Shown one piece after another: positions 12,801 to 25,500 of a stretch of DNA of 64,000 nucleotides. The translations under genes and the position numbers were made by a program. The DNA lies in NCBI GenBank assembly GCA_023055355.1, contig JALJCS010000012.1, positions 9,832,501 to 9,896,500 on the forward strand, given 5' to 3'. Every line of letters starts with the position of its first letter. Position 1 is the first letter of the stretch. Below the pieces are notes generated by a model, which did not search any database, was not told where the DNA came from, and saw only the letters and a list, made by a program, of their open reading frames with translations. Source of the stretch: Agelaius tricolor (lineage: Eukaryota; Chordata; Aves; Passeriformes; Icteridae).

Positions 12801-15800
12801 GCATTCTGATGACATGCATGGATTCACAGGATTCTTCAGGATTACTTTATGTACCAAGTGCTCTCATACTGCATGGCTGTTGGATAGCTCTGCCTTGTCT
12901 TCCCTTCTTTTAAAACTGTGCAAGGAAATATTTGCAATACAGAAAAGACACAGGAATCACAGAAACAATCCTGAATGTGGGATGGATTTTCAGACCATCA
13001 TGTCAAAGGCATTACTTGTCAGAAGAGCCCAAAGCCTGGGCAGTTTCCATGACAGCAGTGACCTTACTGCTTGTGGCCAGTCTCTGTTTTGGCATCAGAA
13101 TATTCCATTGCTATTCCCATCTCTTTTCCCCAAAGCATGGAAACCAAGGCATATGGTTGAGGATGTTATCCCATGTTAGAAAAACAGCCTCAAAAGGTAC
13201 TCTAATATTTCTTACCCAATTAACAATTCTCTCACTTTCAGGCATGGAAGCAGGAAATGTTATCTTCTCCTTAATCCCATTAAAGAGATCATTCTTCCAT
13301 GTGAGAAAAGAGGTATTGCCTAGATCCCTGGCAAGTTTCATAAATACAACACCATTAGAAATTTTGGTAGCTGGATGTTGCCATAGGGCAAACAAGGAAT
13401 TAAACTGTTGGCTTATGAGCAGCAAATGGAAGTCTGGGGAGCAGTGGAAGCCCATGTAACTTAGACTCTGTCATCCTAATGGCCAATCCTTGAAAATCCT
13501 TGTCACTAGAGATTTGGGTTGGCTTTACCTGTGATATTCATTCCTGCATCTCTGCATCCAGCTGCAGGTAAGACTCTAGTAACTAGCCTGTACATGTTAC
13601 TGGACAGCAGGATTATTGTTGTTTTTAATGTATTACACCATCAGGCAAGCTGTTAGGACAGAAAGCTGTACAAGTTGGTGCTAGCCTCCTCCAATTAACT
13701 GCATGGTGGTTCTGCTTCTCACTTAGAAGCTCACATCTCACCACCTATGCATTTGTACTTGCTTATTTCAGCTAATAAAATGGGTCCAGAGTACAGGTCT
13801 GATGGCCAGCAGCTCTGGAGTTACATGCTGGATCATCAGCCCTGTGTCCCATTGCACTGCTCCTCTGTTTTCCCCCTGGGAAAATGTGGCCATCACCATT
13901 CCCCTGCATTCCAAGCACCACTTGTGCAAGGCTTTGAAGAGAGACACAGCATACTCTGGTATCTGATGTTGACTTTATACAATACTCACACCCATCCAAC
14001 ACGGATAAAATTAACATTTAAGAGCTAATTCACCAATTAGTTTAAATCTATTTCTCACAAACACTGTCACTGTCAAAGAACTGAGGTCCTCCATGTCCTT
14101 CAGGCCATTCACCTGCCTGGCAGTCTTCCCTTGCAGCTCACACATACTGTGATGGCCACACTGTGCAGCACAGATTTTCCTCGTCAAGGTTCAACAGGAG
14201 CTGGTTTGTTTGCACTGCAGTGCTTCAGAAACACCCTGCTTTGCCTTCCCCACAAGGCTACTCTGTCAGAGTAAGGAAAAGAAGGGAGAAAAGCAAGGGA
14301 AACTAGCAAAGCAGCATGAAAAGAGGGGAGCAAAGCCCCAGCACACTCCTTGAGGGGCTACAGGCGCTGCTGTGCATGCTGCAGGGAAGACAAATTGTTC
14401 CTGCATGCTTTGAAATGGTTCCATGCACACAAACACACTGCAGCATGCTTGCTGGCCACACAGACACATGCAGGGCTTTGCTGAGCCCTGTGACTCCATG
14501 CAGCCAGAGACAGCACTGCACCTCTGAGCTGTAAAGGTGCTGCAGTGGAGCTCCTGTTTCCATGTGCACACATCATCCCCCTGCACTGATTCCACAGCCA
14601 GCTCCCACACTCACTTGTGTCCCTCTGCCTCCATGGAAGAGCAGGATTTGGATTCTCCTTCTTTCAGCAGGGAAATCCAGTCCTGGTCCCGACAAAAAAT
14701 GGAGCAAAGCTGGCATTCACACAGCAGTAAGAAGTTAGCTGTACTTGCAAACTGTGTTTGTAAAGGCCAGTGATGTCCAGATTTGGGCAGCTCTCTGCTA
14801 CACCCCTGGTGAGGTCAGTGCCAGTTTCCCAGTGTGTGACACATCTACACTGGAGCATGGCACACACATACATCTATTGTCTGCTTCTGATCCTCCTGGT
14901 GGCCCAGAGATGAGCACCAGCAATTCATCTTGCTTATTGGACAGATCTTACACTCTTTGGCAAGTTCTTTGTTCTTCATCTGTCTGGGGCAAAACTAGTT
15001 CAAGCAGCCTAGACAGGGGTGCAGATATAGGTTCTTATTCTAAAAAAAAAAAAATAGCCTTTCAACACAGCTCCTCCCTAGACTCAGAGACACACTATAA
15101 AAAACAGTTTTGATGAAACCAAGATTGTTCAAGTCAAGAAAGGAGAACACTGGTTTTGGCAAAACAAATTATCAGAGGAAAAATCAATCTCAAGGGAAAT
15201 GCTGGAGATCTCAAATAGTTGTAACCCCACATTTACATTAAAACACTCAAAAATCTCAATTTTAGTATATCTAGTGTTCATATCAGTGCAATACAAAGCA
15301 CAAAACCAAAACCAGAATAAAGACCACTATTGTCCCCAAATTAATCCATAAGGGCTATTAGATGTCCACAGCAGAGGTCAGAAAGGTGCAGTGCATTTTT
15401 GGTAGCTAGCCTAAGCTAGAAAGACTTTTTTTATTATTGCTAGTTTACAGAAAGGTATTTTCTGTTCCTGAGGATGAGTGTAACTAGCTGCAGCAGAAGT
15501 CAGAGCAATAACTGAAACTGTGTGGTGAACCTTTTTAAACATCTAATGCTGGCTGGTTTGGCTCTATTATTTTGATTGGAGAGGGAGGGAAGGACCTTCC
15601 TGCATTCCAGTATAAATCAAATACAAATACACAGGGAAGTCAGAAGACAGAATAATCATCAGCAAGCACCAGAGGGATCATTTCTCAGGTTTTCTTGGTA
15701 GTATAGATTTTAGCTCTTGTCTTCTCTGCTCAACTGCTCAACACACTGGGCCTTCCAAGTTTGTTCCTTGCTGGTTGGATGGAAGTGGGTGGTTTAAGGC

Positions 15801-18556
15801 TGAAAGGAAAATGACAGAGATTTTGGGGTAATTCTCTGAAGGGACTTGCTGGGTGACAGCCACTCCCCCATCACATGATCCAGCTGCCCTCCAAGTACAA
15901 ATGTCTGGCTAGTCAGGTGCTGGTTAGATCAGCACCAGCACCTCCAGTTTCGAAAGCAGAGATCAGAAAGGAGATTGTAGTTGTAGGCAGAGACAGAGGA
16001 AACACAGGGCTGCCTCCAACTACTTCTTACTAGTTGCTCTCAGCTAGTCTGTGAGCTTCTCATTCCCTCAGCTCACCTACCAGACACACGTGTGTCACTT
16101 TAATTGTCCAGCTAAGCCCTTACCCCTTGTAGAGCCCATTACAAAAAATAAAGCTGCTCTAACATCCAGCAAGCACCTGCCATCTTCCTCACTCCTGATC
16201 ACAGCATTTCTCCCTGTGCAGGAGGAATGGGAACCACCATCCCTTTGTGCCTTTAAAAACCAAGCTGACACACACTGGTCACAGAGGCAGCACTTCATGC
16301 TTTCAGTCTTCCTTTTCCTTTCACTTCGATAGAATTTACATTTCTTTCTTAGAACTTGAATTTTTTAAAGTCATTAACCATTCTGGCTTTAACATTTATA
16401 AACTCCTGGCTAAGAGCCCTGCTACTTGACAAATCAACAGGGTTTCCTTAGAGCTTCAGCCTTTGGATCCCTCTTGTATTACCATCACAGATCTCCACTT
16501 GGATTTTCCAGCAGAGTCTACTACTCCCTATTTAGCATTCATACTAAATTAATAATTTTGGAGTTGTTTTTTGTATACTTCCTCCTTTTCATAAAGTGCT
16601 TTGCTGTCAAAGCTCAGGTCCAATTCTTCTTGGGGATCATGGGAGCTGTTGTCCTCTGGAAAGTCAGAGCTAAAGGTGTAGACCAGCTTGTCCCTAGTGA
16701 CAGAAAAGGATATTAAACTTCACCTTTGCATAGAATGGATTCAAGTATTTTTCAAAGGTACCCCATGGGATATAGTTCATAGATTTAGTTCAAACAAGGA
16801 AAGCTAGAGTAAACATGTATTTGCTAATAATGGTATGAGAAATCTAAGCTTGCTGTATAATTAATATTATTGCAAAATGTTACTTGGAGGAGTACAAGCA
16901 ACAAGGAAGCAGATTGTTACCTCTGAAGGTAAGAGAGGTAACAGAGCATCGGTGGTAGGTGGTTCACTGGGAGAGGATAGCCAAGCAGAAAGCTCACTGG
17001 ATCATCACATACCCAGTAAGATTTGCTATTTAACAGTTGGAGGTCATAATGCCCACAGGCACAGGAAACCTTGGCCCACCTCTTAAGCACAAACCCCAGC
17101 TACTTATTATGTCACAATGGAGGATATCTAGATTGTAATTTCCAAAAGTAAAGGACCAATCTCTCACAATATGAAAGACAAATAAAGCTACAGCCAGGAT
17201 TTACCATTTGTTGGTTTGACTTTATCAGTGATATGCTGCTAAACTGCTTTGAACTGGGCCTTTGGAGATTTTGAGTTACATGGCAGATGATTGGTGACAT
17301 TATATTGAATATATATATGAATATTCCAGGAAAGGCCCTCTCTTCCAATCACTGGTGAGGTGGAAGGGAAATACACCACAGAGCCCTCAGATACTCCCTG
17401 TTTAGCAGCACCTCCTACACAGGCTGGTACTGCACTATTTCTTCATTTGGCACAGGCACCTTGTCATTTGGAGTTACATTTCCAAAGGAACAAGATGCCA
17501 GAGAGTGACCAAACAGCCCCACAGGCTCCTGTGCTGGAGCTAGGAGGCTGGAGTACAATACAGATACAATAGCAAAGCACCAGAGATTGATGAGCCTCAC
17601 CTTTTCCCCATTTTTGCATTATTCTTGACTGCATTCTTCCAGTCTCCTGCATAGCTGTGCCATCTGTGAGCTGCAGCTGAAAGGAGCCCGGCCCAGGCAC
17701 TTGAGACAAGTGATTCTTTGTAGCTCATTGCTACAGTGATGGTACAGCTGGAACCAATTTCATTAACTAGCAATCAGAGGGGGAAAATACAAGCAATGAG
17801 CCATTTTCTGTGCAGAAAACAAAGATATCAGATGCTAGCTCTTGAATGTGAGTAGCCATACAAGAAGGGAGAGAAAGAAAATACCCAGAGGAATGTGCAC
17901 AAAGACTTGAACCAGAAAGTTTCATGCAAATGTACCTCCAGAGCCTGTTTCTCCTTGGCATGAGACATTTCCAGGGATACAGGCCTGACTCCCATGGATC
18001 AGAGGAGTGCTGAGGAAGGGAAACCTCAGGGGATCACACACAGGGAGAGCAGAGCTCCATGGCAGCAGACATGGAGAGCCAGGGGAGAGGGAGCTATGCC
18101 ACTGACCATCCAGCTCTTAGAGGAATTAATTTCCTCAGTTCCCTCCCCGTCTGCATGCTCAAAAGCACCTGTGGATAGGTTTTGGACCTGAGCTGGTGGC
18201 TTTTTCCAACTTAATTCCCCACTAAAATATTATTGATGGCCTCCTATCTCCAGCTCAGCTTAACAGACAACCAGAGGAGCTGGGATTTTTAAAGCTTTCT
18301 TGAGGACAAAGCCTGCACTCGTGCAGTTTCACTGCTGTTGAGTTGGTCTGCATTAATGTCATTCAAATTTTGCCCAGGGTCTTTAATAAGAATTCAAATA
18401 TAACTGCTGGGGGTTTAAAATATGTGTTTTGAAAATTGGAGCCATCCAAACTATGCAGGACAGCACATCTCCAGTGTTTATTTTTATTCCTGATCTAGAC
18501 TCTGCATCAGCTGTCTTCATGGTTTGGTAGTGTGAAGTACTGGAAGCCTACCAATG

Positions 18557-18575
18557 CATATATATATATATATAA
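18557..18575. repeat. (AT)n microsatellite
   Basis: An uninterrupted alternating A/T run in intergenic DNA. Confidence 0.9.
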
Positions 18576-20209
18576 AACTTCCCTTTTGGTTTGCAGCAGT
18601 AGAAGGACAGATTCTTTTTCACTTTGAGTCACTAAAAAGTCACTGTGCAGGCTAATTTAAGACAAATGTGAACACATGATATCTGAACAACGGATGTGAG
18701 GCTGTGTTTGAAGGAAGTATGCTGAAAAGCCCTGCATCCTTAGGGGTCTTGGGTAGGAGACAGTGCTGGCAACCACTTGCAGAAAGGATTCTGTTACTGC
18801 TGTGGTATTTTGGGCTCCAGGGTGCAACATTTAGAATGTGCTCTGCTCAGACAGTCATGGAAGGAGCCCTTCCACCATGGCAACTCACATCTGACTTTGC
18901 ATTGTTGGTAATGATCACACAGCAGAGAGAAAAAGAAGAAAAAGGGGGATGGCCTTGCATACGCAGACCATGACGGGCTATGACTGCATTCTCCAAGGCT
19001 GTAACCAGGAGTTATAAATTGCTATATTGCCTATTTTCACCTCTCATCTAATTGAAGAAACTCTGTATACAGCTTTGCAGATGGCCCATTTATTTTGCTG
19101 AACTACCAAGGCCTCAAGGATTCTGTTTAGAACTAACTGGGTACAAGCACAACAAAGGCCAGGGGAAATTGGCTCTTGAAAACATCAATTGTCAGGTATG
19201 GATGAACATATTTTTTGCAAGGTCACAGCACCTCCCTTCTGAATTAATGAACCTTTTGCCACAAAGGCAGAAAAAACATAAGGCACACTTCCTCACAAAC
19301 TGCCAGGAATGTTGCAGAAGTTTACAGAGTTTCACAGAGCACAGTCCTCAGGTTGCTGTTTGGATATCAGGAGGAAGGAATGGCTATGTGCAGGTGCAGC
19401 CCCTGGAGGACTTTTCAGACACACTTCACCTGAAGGTATCCTGTGCCCTTTGCAAGAGGCTCAGCCTCCCAGGAGAATTCCAGTGTGCAGCTCTGTCTGA
19501 GCCTATGCCTACCCACCCTGTGTGCTCTGGGAAGCAAGAAACCCTCTGAAAGCAAAGCCATCCTGCCCCAGCCTGCCCTCCACATCCCCAGACATACCTG
19601 CTCTGATGCAGCAAGGGGCAGGTTGGGCCAGTGCCAGATCTCTGCAATGAGGGCCAGAATAGGCTGGGAGACCTGAATGGGCTGTGCCAAGAGAGACCAG
19701 AGTCACCATCCCCAGAGCACAGCAACAGATTGGAAAGGGGAGTATTGTTTCCTTCATTTCACACAGAGTGGGCTGAGATACAGAAACATGTTGGATGTTG
19801 TCTTTGATTACAGACTGGGGGTTATACACAGAAATAACTGCTGATTTCAAAATTCTAGGAAGTGTTGATTACATTGTGCCAAAGGAATAAAGAATCCTTA
19901 GTGACACCAGAAGTGTATTATAATTTTTTTACCCCTTGATTTCTGTTCTTTTACTTGGAAGGTTTCTGTTCTCTCACTTGAGATGACCGAGGACACATTA
20001 TGGACCAGGGGCTGTGAAGGATGAGCAGCCTAATGACCCACAAAACCCAATCCTGACTTGAATATTCTTTATCCAGATTTCTCTCATAATCACAAACAGA
20101 CCAGAAAAAACAAATAGAATCAATTCACTAACCAAAGAAGGGCTAAAGCAATAATGAATTCAATTACAGTATGACTTACCTTGTACAGTATAGGTGTAGT
20201 AAATAGGTA

Positions 20210-20618
20210 AGTTATTTGCAGGGACCCCCGTGGCAGGGAGGAATGATGAATCTGACTCCATGTTCTCAGAAGGCTCATTTATTTTTTTGTGATACTATGT
20301 TATATTAAAGCATACTAAACTAAACTGTACTAAAGAATACAGAAAGGATACTTACTAAATGCTAAAAAGATAATAATGAAAACTCATTACTCTCTCCAGA
20401 GTCCCGACACAGTTTGGCATCCATTGGCCAAAGAGCAAAAACAACTCACAGCAGAATCCAATGAAACAAACAATCTCCAAACACATTCCACATGTGAGCA
20501 CAACACAGGAGAAGCAAATGAGATAATATTTTTTTTTCCTTTTTCTCTGAGGTTTCTCAGCTTCCCAGGAGAAAAATACTGGGCAAAGGGATTTTTTCAG
20601 AGAATGTGAATGCCACAT
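20210..20618 (-). mobile_element. Solo LTR of an avian endogenous retrovirus
   Basis: Read on the minus strand the block begins near TGTGGCATTCACATTCTCTG, has an AATAAA at about 20278-20283 late in the element, and ends near GGGTCCCTGCA. This is a TG...CA layout with a polyadenylation signal as in an LTR. Several internal stretches match a songbird ERV LTR family as I remember it. ATAGGTA occurs at 20203-20209 and again at 20619-20625, a possible target-site duplication, although the inferred left boundary extends a few bases beyond the canonical CA. No gag, pol or env sequence adjoins it, so it is best read as a solo LTR. Confidence 0.7.
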
Positions 20619-20625
20619 ATAGGTA

Positions 20626-22150
20626 CTAATGTGAGTTTTGGATAACTTACCTGAATTGCATCTCCAAATATTTTTGATAGTTGCTAATCTTTGCTACTAA
20701 AATCACTGTGTTGCTTATTTAGATGTCATACAATGAGAAAAAGAAAAGATGCTAAAGCACTAGAAGAGAGGATACTAAAGTTCTTACTGTAATTGCAAAT
20801 CTCACCAGTGACTCAAGTTTTATAAACCTTAAAATGAGTTTCATTTCTGTATAGTATAAATTAATTTAGACATGGCAGGCAGTAAGCATACCTATACGAT
20901 TGTTAGATGACATGGTGTTTATTCCCCCCAGGTACTGCTGGCTGGCTGGGCTGTGGGGCTCAGTCTGTGGGTCCAGGACCACCTCTTGCCCTGCAGCAGA
21001 CAGGGGTGCTCCCAAGAATCAGAGCAGGGAGAGAAAACCAGGAGATAGGAGCTAGGCCATCTGTTGTGCTGGGCAATGCTAGCTCCAACAGGTGCGTGTT
21101 TGAACAAATATTTGATATTGTCCAGGAAATACACAGGGTTTGTGTACATGTTTCTGTGCTAAACTAGTGCTCTGCACACAGCTCTGGGAATACAGCAGGG
21201 CACAGACTTTTGTCAGTTCTCTTCCCCTGGGCCTGGCTCTGACAGGCTTTGGCTCATGAGGCAGCATTTGAGAAGAGACACAGGTCTCTTAGTGAGGTCA
21301 CTGGTGGTGTGGGACAGAAAGGCTGGGAGGAATTTAGAGGAGGCTGTGGGAGGGCAGAGACAGCACAGGGCTGATGGGAAGGCTGTGATTGCCAAAATTT
21401 CAGTGGTTCTGTAGCCTGGTGGAGGGCTTTGGCCCACATTTTGATGTGTCTGCTGAACACAGCAGTGGAGGGCTGAGGATCAGAGACAGAGCCATGAGCA
21501 CAGTGCCTTAGAATTACCACACCAAGAGCAAACCCCTCCCTGCCAGACAGGCACAGAGCCCTGGCTGAATGCACAGACCCCTGCAGCATCCCACAACCCT
21601 GCAGCAGACAGCAGCAATGAGGTGGTGGCACAGGGCTTCAGCATTCACTGCCTCTGCCAGTTTGGCTGATGGAGGACAGAAGTTCATCTTTATCAAGGGG
21701 AGAAGGGTTTTCCCCAAATAGTTCCTCATTCTGCTCCTTTGGGACTCTCAAACCACTCAAATCTCTCACTCTACAAATAATTATTTAAAAAATAAACCTA
21801 GGAAATGAGATAACTCTGCCAAGCACCAAACCCCATGAATTCATTGCACCTAACACCAATCACTGTTCCTGTTAACATCCCTGCTGCTGTCCTTCCCTCT
21901 GAGACAGGCTGGGTGGCTGCAGACACAGCCTGGATGATGGCAGCCACATGCAGGGAGCTTCACCTCCCGCTTCTTGTCAGGCCTCTGGCAGCAACTCCCG
22001 GCTCAGAAGCAGTCGAATGGAAAGTGCTGCTTCTCCCCACAAACCTCCTGTCCTGGGGTAGGGGTGGCTATCGACTCCACCATTCCTGCTCCTGCTCTGC
22101 TAAGGGCAGTTTTAAGAAACCCTTGGCAAGAAATCTCCTCCGCTCTTATC
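20626..22150. other. Upstream flank of the cyclase gene, no gene seen
   Basis: Unique DNA that becomes steadily more GC-rich towards the CpG island at 22.15 kb. I found no conserved coding block or mobile element. Unidentified 5' non-coding exons of the cyclase gene could lie here. Confidence 0.5.
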
Positions 22151-22572
22151 ACCCTCCCGGCTCCCTGCCCTCCGGAGCTTGGCATCCGCTGATCCCGGCC
22201 GTGCCCGCAGCGTCCGGCCGGGGCTCAGCAGCGGTCAGCGGGCCGGGGACCTGCCGCGAGCTGCCGTCGTGCGGGCGATGCCGCGGCCCCGGGATGCTCC
22301 TCGGCATCGCTCGGAATTCCCGACACAGCCGCAGCTGCGGGGAGCGCGTCTCTCCTGCGGAGAGCAGCCGGGCCCGCGGGGGGACCGGCACCGGAACCGG
22401 GACCGCAGCGCGGCCGGCGCGTCCCTGACCGCGGCCACCGAGCGCTACCCAGCGCTACCGAGCGCTACCGGGTGTCACCGCCGCAGGCGAGCGCGGCGGG
22501 GCCGGGCCTGGCCGGGCCGCCGCCCCCCGGGCCGGCAGCGGGAGGCGCGGCGGGACCGGCGGCAGCGGCAGG

Positions 22573-22575
22573 ATG
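22573..22575 (+). CDS. GUCY1B2-like: GUCY1B2-like coding exon 1 (initiator codon only)
   Basis: The ATG is followed immediately by a GTGAGC donor at 22576. Exon 2 begins TATGGATTT, so the protein starts M-Y-G-F-I-N, the usual start of beta subunits. A at -3 gives a fair initiation context. The exon's 5'UTR start is not determined. Confidence 0.8.
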
Positions 22576-25500
22576 GTGAGCGGGGCGGCGAGGCGGGCCG
22601 GGGCACACAGACACACAGACAGATCCTGGCAGGGACCGACAGATAGACAGGTAGCCCTTGCTGGAGACAGATATGCAGACAGGTAGCTCCTGTCGTGCGC
22701 AAACAGCTGCGGCCGGGGACAGACAGGCAGCCCCTGCTGGGGAGGGACGGACAGACAGACGGGCAGCCCCTGCCGGGGACGGACGGACAGACAGACAGAC
22801 AGACAGACAGGCAGCCCCTGCCGGGGACGCACTAACAGACAGACGGGCAGCCCCTGCTGGGGACGGACGGACAGACAGACGGGCAGCCCCTGCCGCTGGC
22901 CCCCAGCCCGAGAGCCGGGGCTGAGCGCCGTGCCGGGCAGGCTGCGGGGCACTCGGGCGCACCGAGCGGGGCTGTTGCGCTCTGTTTCCCGGGCCGCTCT
23001 CCCGGCGCTGCCCCGGTCCCAGCGGGGCTGGCGGTGCGGACGCGGCAGCGCCGCTCGGCCGTGTCCCCGCGGCTGCCGCAGCCGGGCCGGGATGCTGTGT
23101 CCGTGCCGGGATGCTGTGTCCGTGCCGGGATGCTGTGTCCCTGCCGGGATGCTGTGTCCATGCCGGGATGCTGTGTCCATGTCGGGATGCTGTGCCCGGG
23201 CCGGGATGCTGTGCCCGGGCCGGGATGCTGTGCCCGGGCCGGGATGCTGTGTCCATGCCGGGATGCTGTGCCCGGGCCGGGATGCTGTGTCCATGCCGGG
23301 ATGCTGTGCCCGGGCCGGGATGCTGTGTCCATGCCGGGATGCTCTGTCCATGCCGGGATGCTCTGTCCATGTCGGGATGCTGTGTCCGTGCCGGGATGCT
23401 GTGTCCGTGCCGGGATGCTGTGTCCGTGCCCGGATGCTCTGTCCATGCCGGGATGCTGTGCCCGGGCCGCAGCTCCCAGCTCCGGCCGCAGCCGCACAGG
23501 GCACCCCCGGCCGGCCCGGCCTCGGCCCTTGCCTGTGAAACACCGCTGAGTGCGTGCTCTCCCGGGCTGAGTGCTTGTGAAACGCTGAGAGAAACGCTGC
23601 GCTGTTTACTGAGAGATATAATGGCTGTCCAACATTACTTTCTCTTTAGGCCGTCATGCATTATTACTTCTCTTGCAATATAAAATTAGCAGAGGAATCT
23701 GAAATACAAAAAGGTGGAGTGTTGGGGCAGCATTTGAAAAACCAGTACATCTTTTCCATGTTCATATATTTGCTTTTGCAGTATGGATTTATAAACATGT
23801 GCCTGAAGTCTTTGGTGGTTGAAAAGTATGGTGAAGAAACATGGGAAAAATTAAGGTAATGTGTTCCCAATAAATGTAGTGCATTGAAAGAAGGTGCTCA
23901 GGAATTCAGCAGCAGGGGATATAATTTCTTATTGGTAAATGGTAGCTGATGTATCTCAAGTAGTAATTAGGATTAACTAAAAGGGCAAAAGCAAGAGTTT
24001 CTTGCCTTGTAACACTTCATCCTCTGATACTAATTCGTCCCAATTAATTTGTCATATCAGATAATTAAAGATGACATTTAGTCTTATAGACAATTTTGCA
24101 ATAGACTTGCTGACTCACATGACAATATTGAGAAGTAATTACACTAAAAAGATGTCATCCTTAATATAAAGTCAGTTTAATTCCAGTACTCAGAAAAGCA
24201 GCTAAATCATAGAATCACAGATCATCTGGTTCCAATCCCCTTGCCATGAGCAGGGAACCTGCCACTAGACCAGATTCCTCAAAGTCCCATTCAATCTGGC
24301 CTTGTTATCATCTCTGGTTTTGTCTTTTTTTGTCTTTTATGAGCTATATGGATTTCCAAAATACATAAATGATACTTTGATGCCATATAATCCATCCATG
24401 ATATATTATCATCCATTGAAGCCAATATAAAAAAAATCAGCAGGTTTGGGGAGCCCCAATAGCTATTGTGGCTATTGTGTCCACATGAAACAACAAACCA
24501 GTAGACCAGAAGACAAATTAAGACTCCACTTGCTCTAGCACCCCACAGTATGATATCCTAATCCTTGAAAGAGTTTACTGTAATACCATAATGTGAAACA
24601 GCAGAAATGGTGAGGTGGACACCACCATTCAGCCATGTTAAAGCAATTTAATTAATTTAAAGCACTTTAATATTAAACTTACATCATTAGGTGAAGTAGT
24701 ATGTTCCAATACAATGCTTGAGGGAGGTTGAGGAGTGCATTCACAGCAAACAGTCCTTAAGACATGCCAGTTGGGTCACCTAAGCATGTTGTATTCACAG
24801 CACTGCTGAGACAAGGATATTGTCTTCTCTGTTGCAGGCTGCAGGCTGGAGTCCAGGATTCTTTCTTGACTTTTGAGGTTTACAAAGATGAGATCACAAT
24901 GCAGCTTGTGGACAAAGCCTGCAAAGTATTAGGTATGTGTTAGCATGCCTCAAAATCGGATCAGCCTGGGTCAGGCCTGAGACTGCAGCCCAGCTTTTGT
25001 CTCCTGTGCCCTTGGGAATGCCTTCCCTCTGTTGCAAATTTTCTGCCTTCAGTCTTAATCCACCTGACAGCATTGCAAGAACTTCCAAACCCTTCTTATT
25101 CCTTAAGGTATCTTTATTTTGCCAGGTGTCCCTGCTGACATTGTTCTGAGGGAGTTTGGAAAGTATTTCTTTGAATTCTGTAAGCGCTCAGGCTACGACC
25201 ATATGCTGAGGACACTGGGTGGAAATCTCTATGAGTTCATAGAGAACCTGGATGCACTGCACAGCTACCTGTCCCTTTCTTACCAGGCAAGTCTGATAGT
25301 AACTGCTGAGCAGGTATGGATGGATGGACTCTGCCAGAGTGCATAACACAAGGAACAGCATCTCATAGGTGTGAATAAATAATCACCAAAGCATGTTCTC
25401 TTCTGCTATGTTCTGAAACAGATTACTCCAAATGTTAGGATAATTTCTAAAAATTATTGGTTTTGAATAGTCCTCAACATAGGTATTATTTACTACATTT

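Larger units (their letters stand above)
1879..20209. other. Intergenic DNA between CUL3 and the cyclase gene, no gene seen
   Basis: About 18 kb of moderately AT-rich single-copy DNA. I see no splice-flanked conserved coding block, no tRNA or rRNA, and no full mobile element. Small items inside are an (AGC)8 run at 5747-5770, a TGTGTCT-rich stretch at 6240-6270, a 27-bp tandem duplication at 9764-9817, an AT-rich candidate conserved element at about 11020-11360, and an (AT)n run at 18557-18575. The longest open frames (12932-13459 plus; 19052-19549 plus) have no recognisable family features. Confidence 0.6.
22150..23570. promoter_or_regulatory. CpG island and promoter region of the GUCY1B2-like gene
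   Basis: A dense CpG-rich block begins at about 22.15 kb, contains the start codon at 22573-22575, and runs through two tandem-repeat arrays in intron 1 to about 23.57 kb, where composition falls abruptly to AT-rich. No TATA box is evident just upstream of the start codon, which suggests dispersed CpG-island initiation within about 22.2-22.57 kb. Confidence 0.7.

Noticed and set aside
12932..13459. 175-codon plus-strand frame, with a 114-codon minus-strand frame inside
   Set aside because: No recognisable domain, no splice or promoter context, and both strands open, as expected by chance at this length. A decayed processed pseudogene cannot be excluded.
19052..19549. 165-codon plus-strand frame
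   Set aside because: No family resemblance, low-complexity Cys/Leu composition and no upstream signals.
22455..23683. Frames of up to 362 codons on both strands at the cyclase CpG island
   Set aside because: They are generated by the 19-bp and GACA repeats, which stay open in every frame. The predicted proteins are pure repeat.
25287..25345. Reading on through the end of cyclase exon 4 as coding
   Set aside because: The frame runs on to a stop with no homology, while GC-AG splicing to 25696 restores the conserved [10 protein letters not shown] junction.
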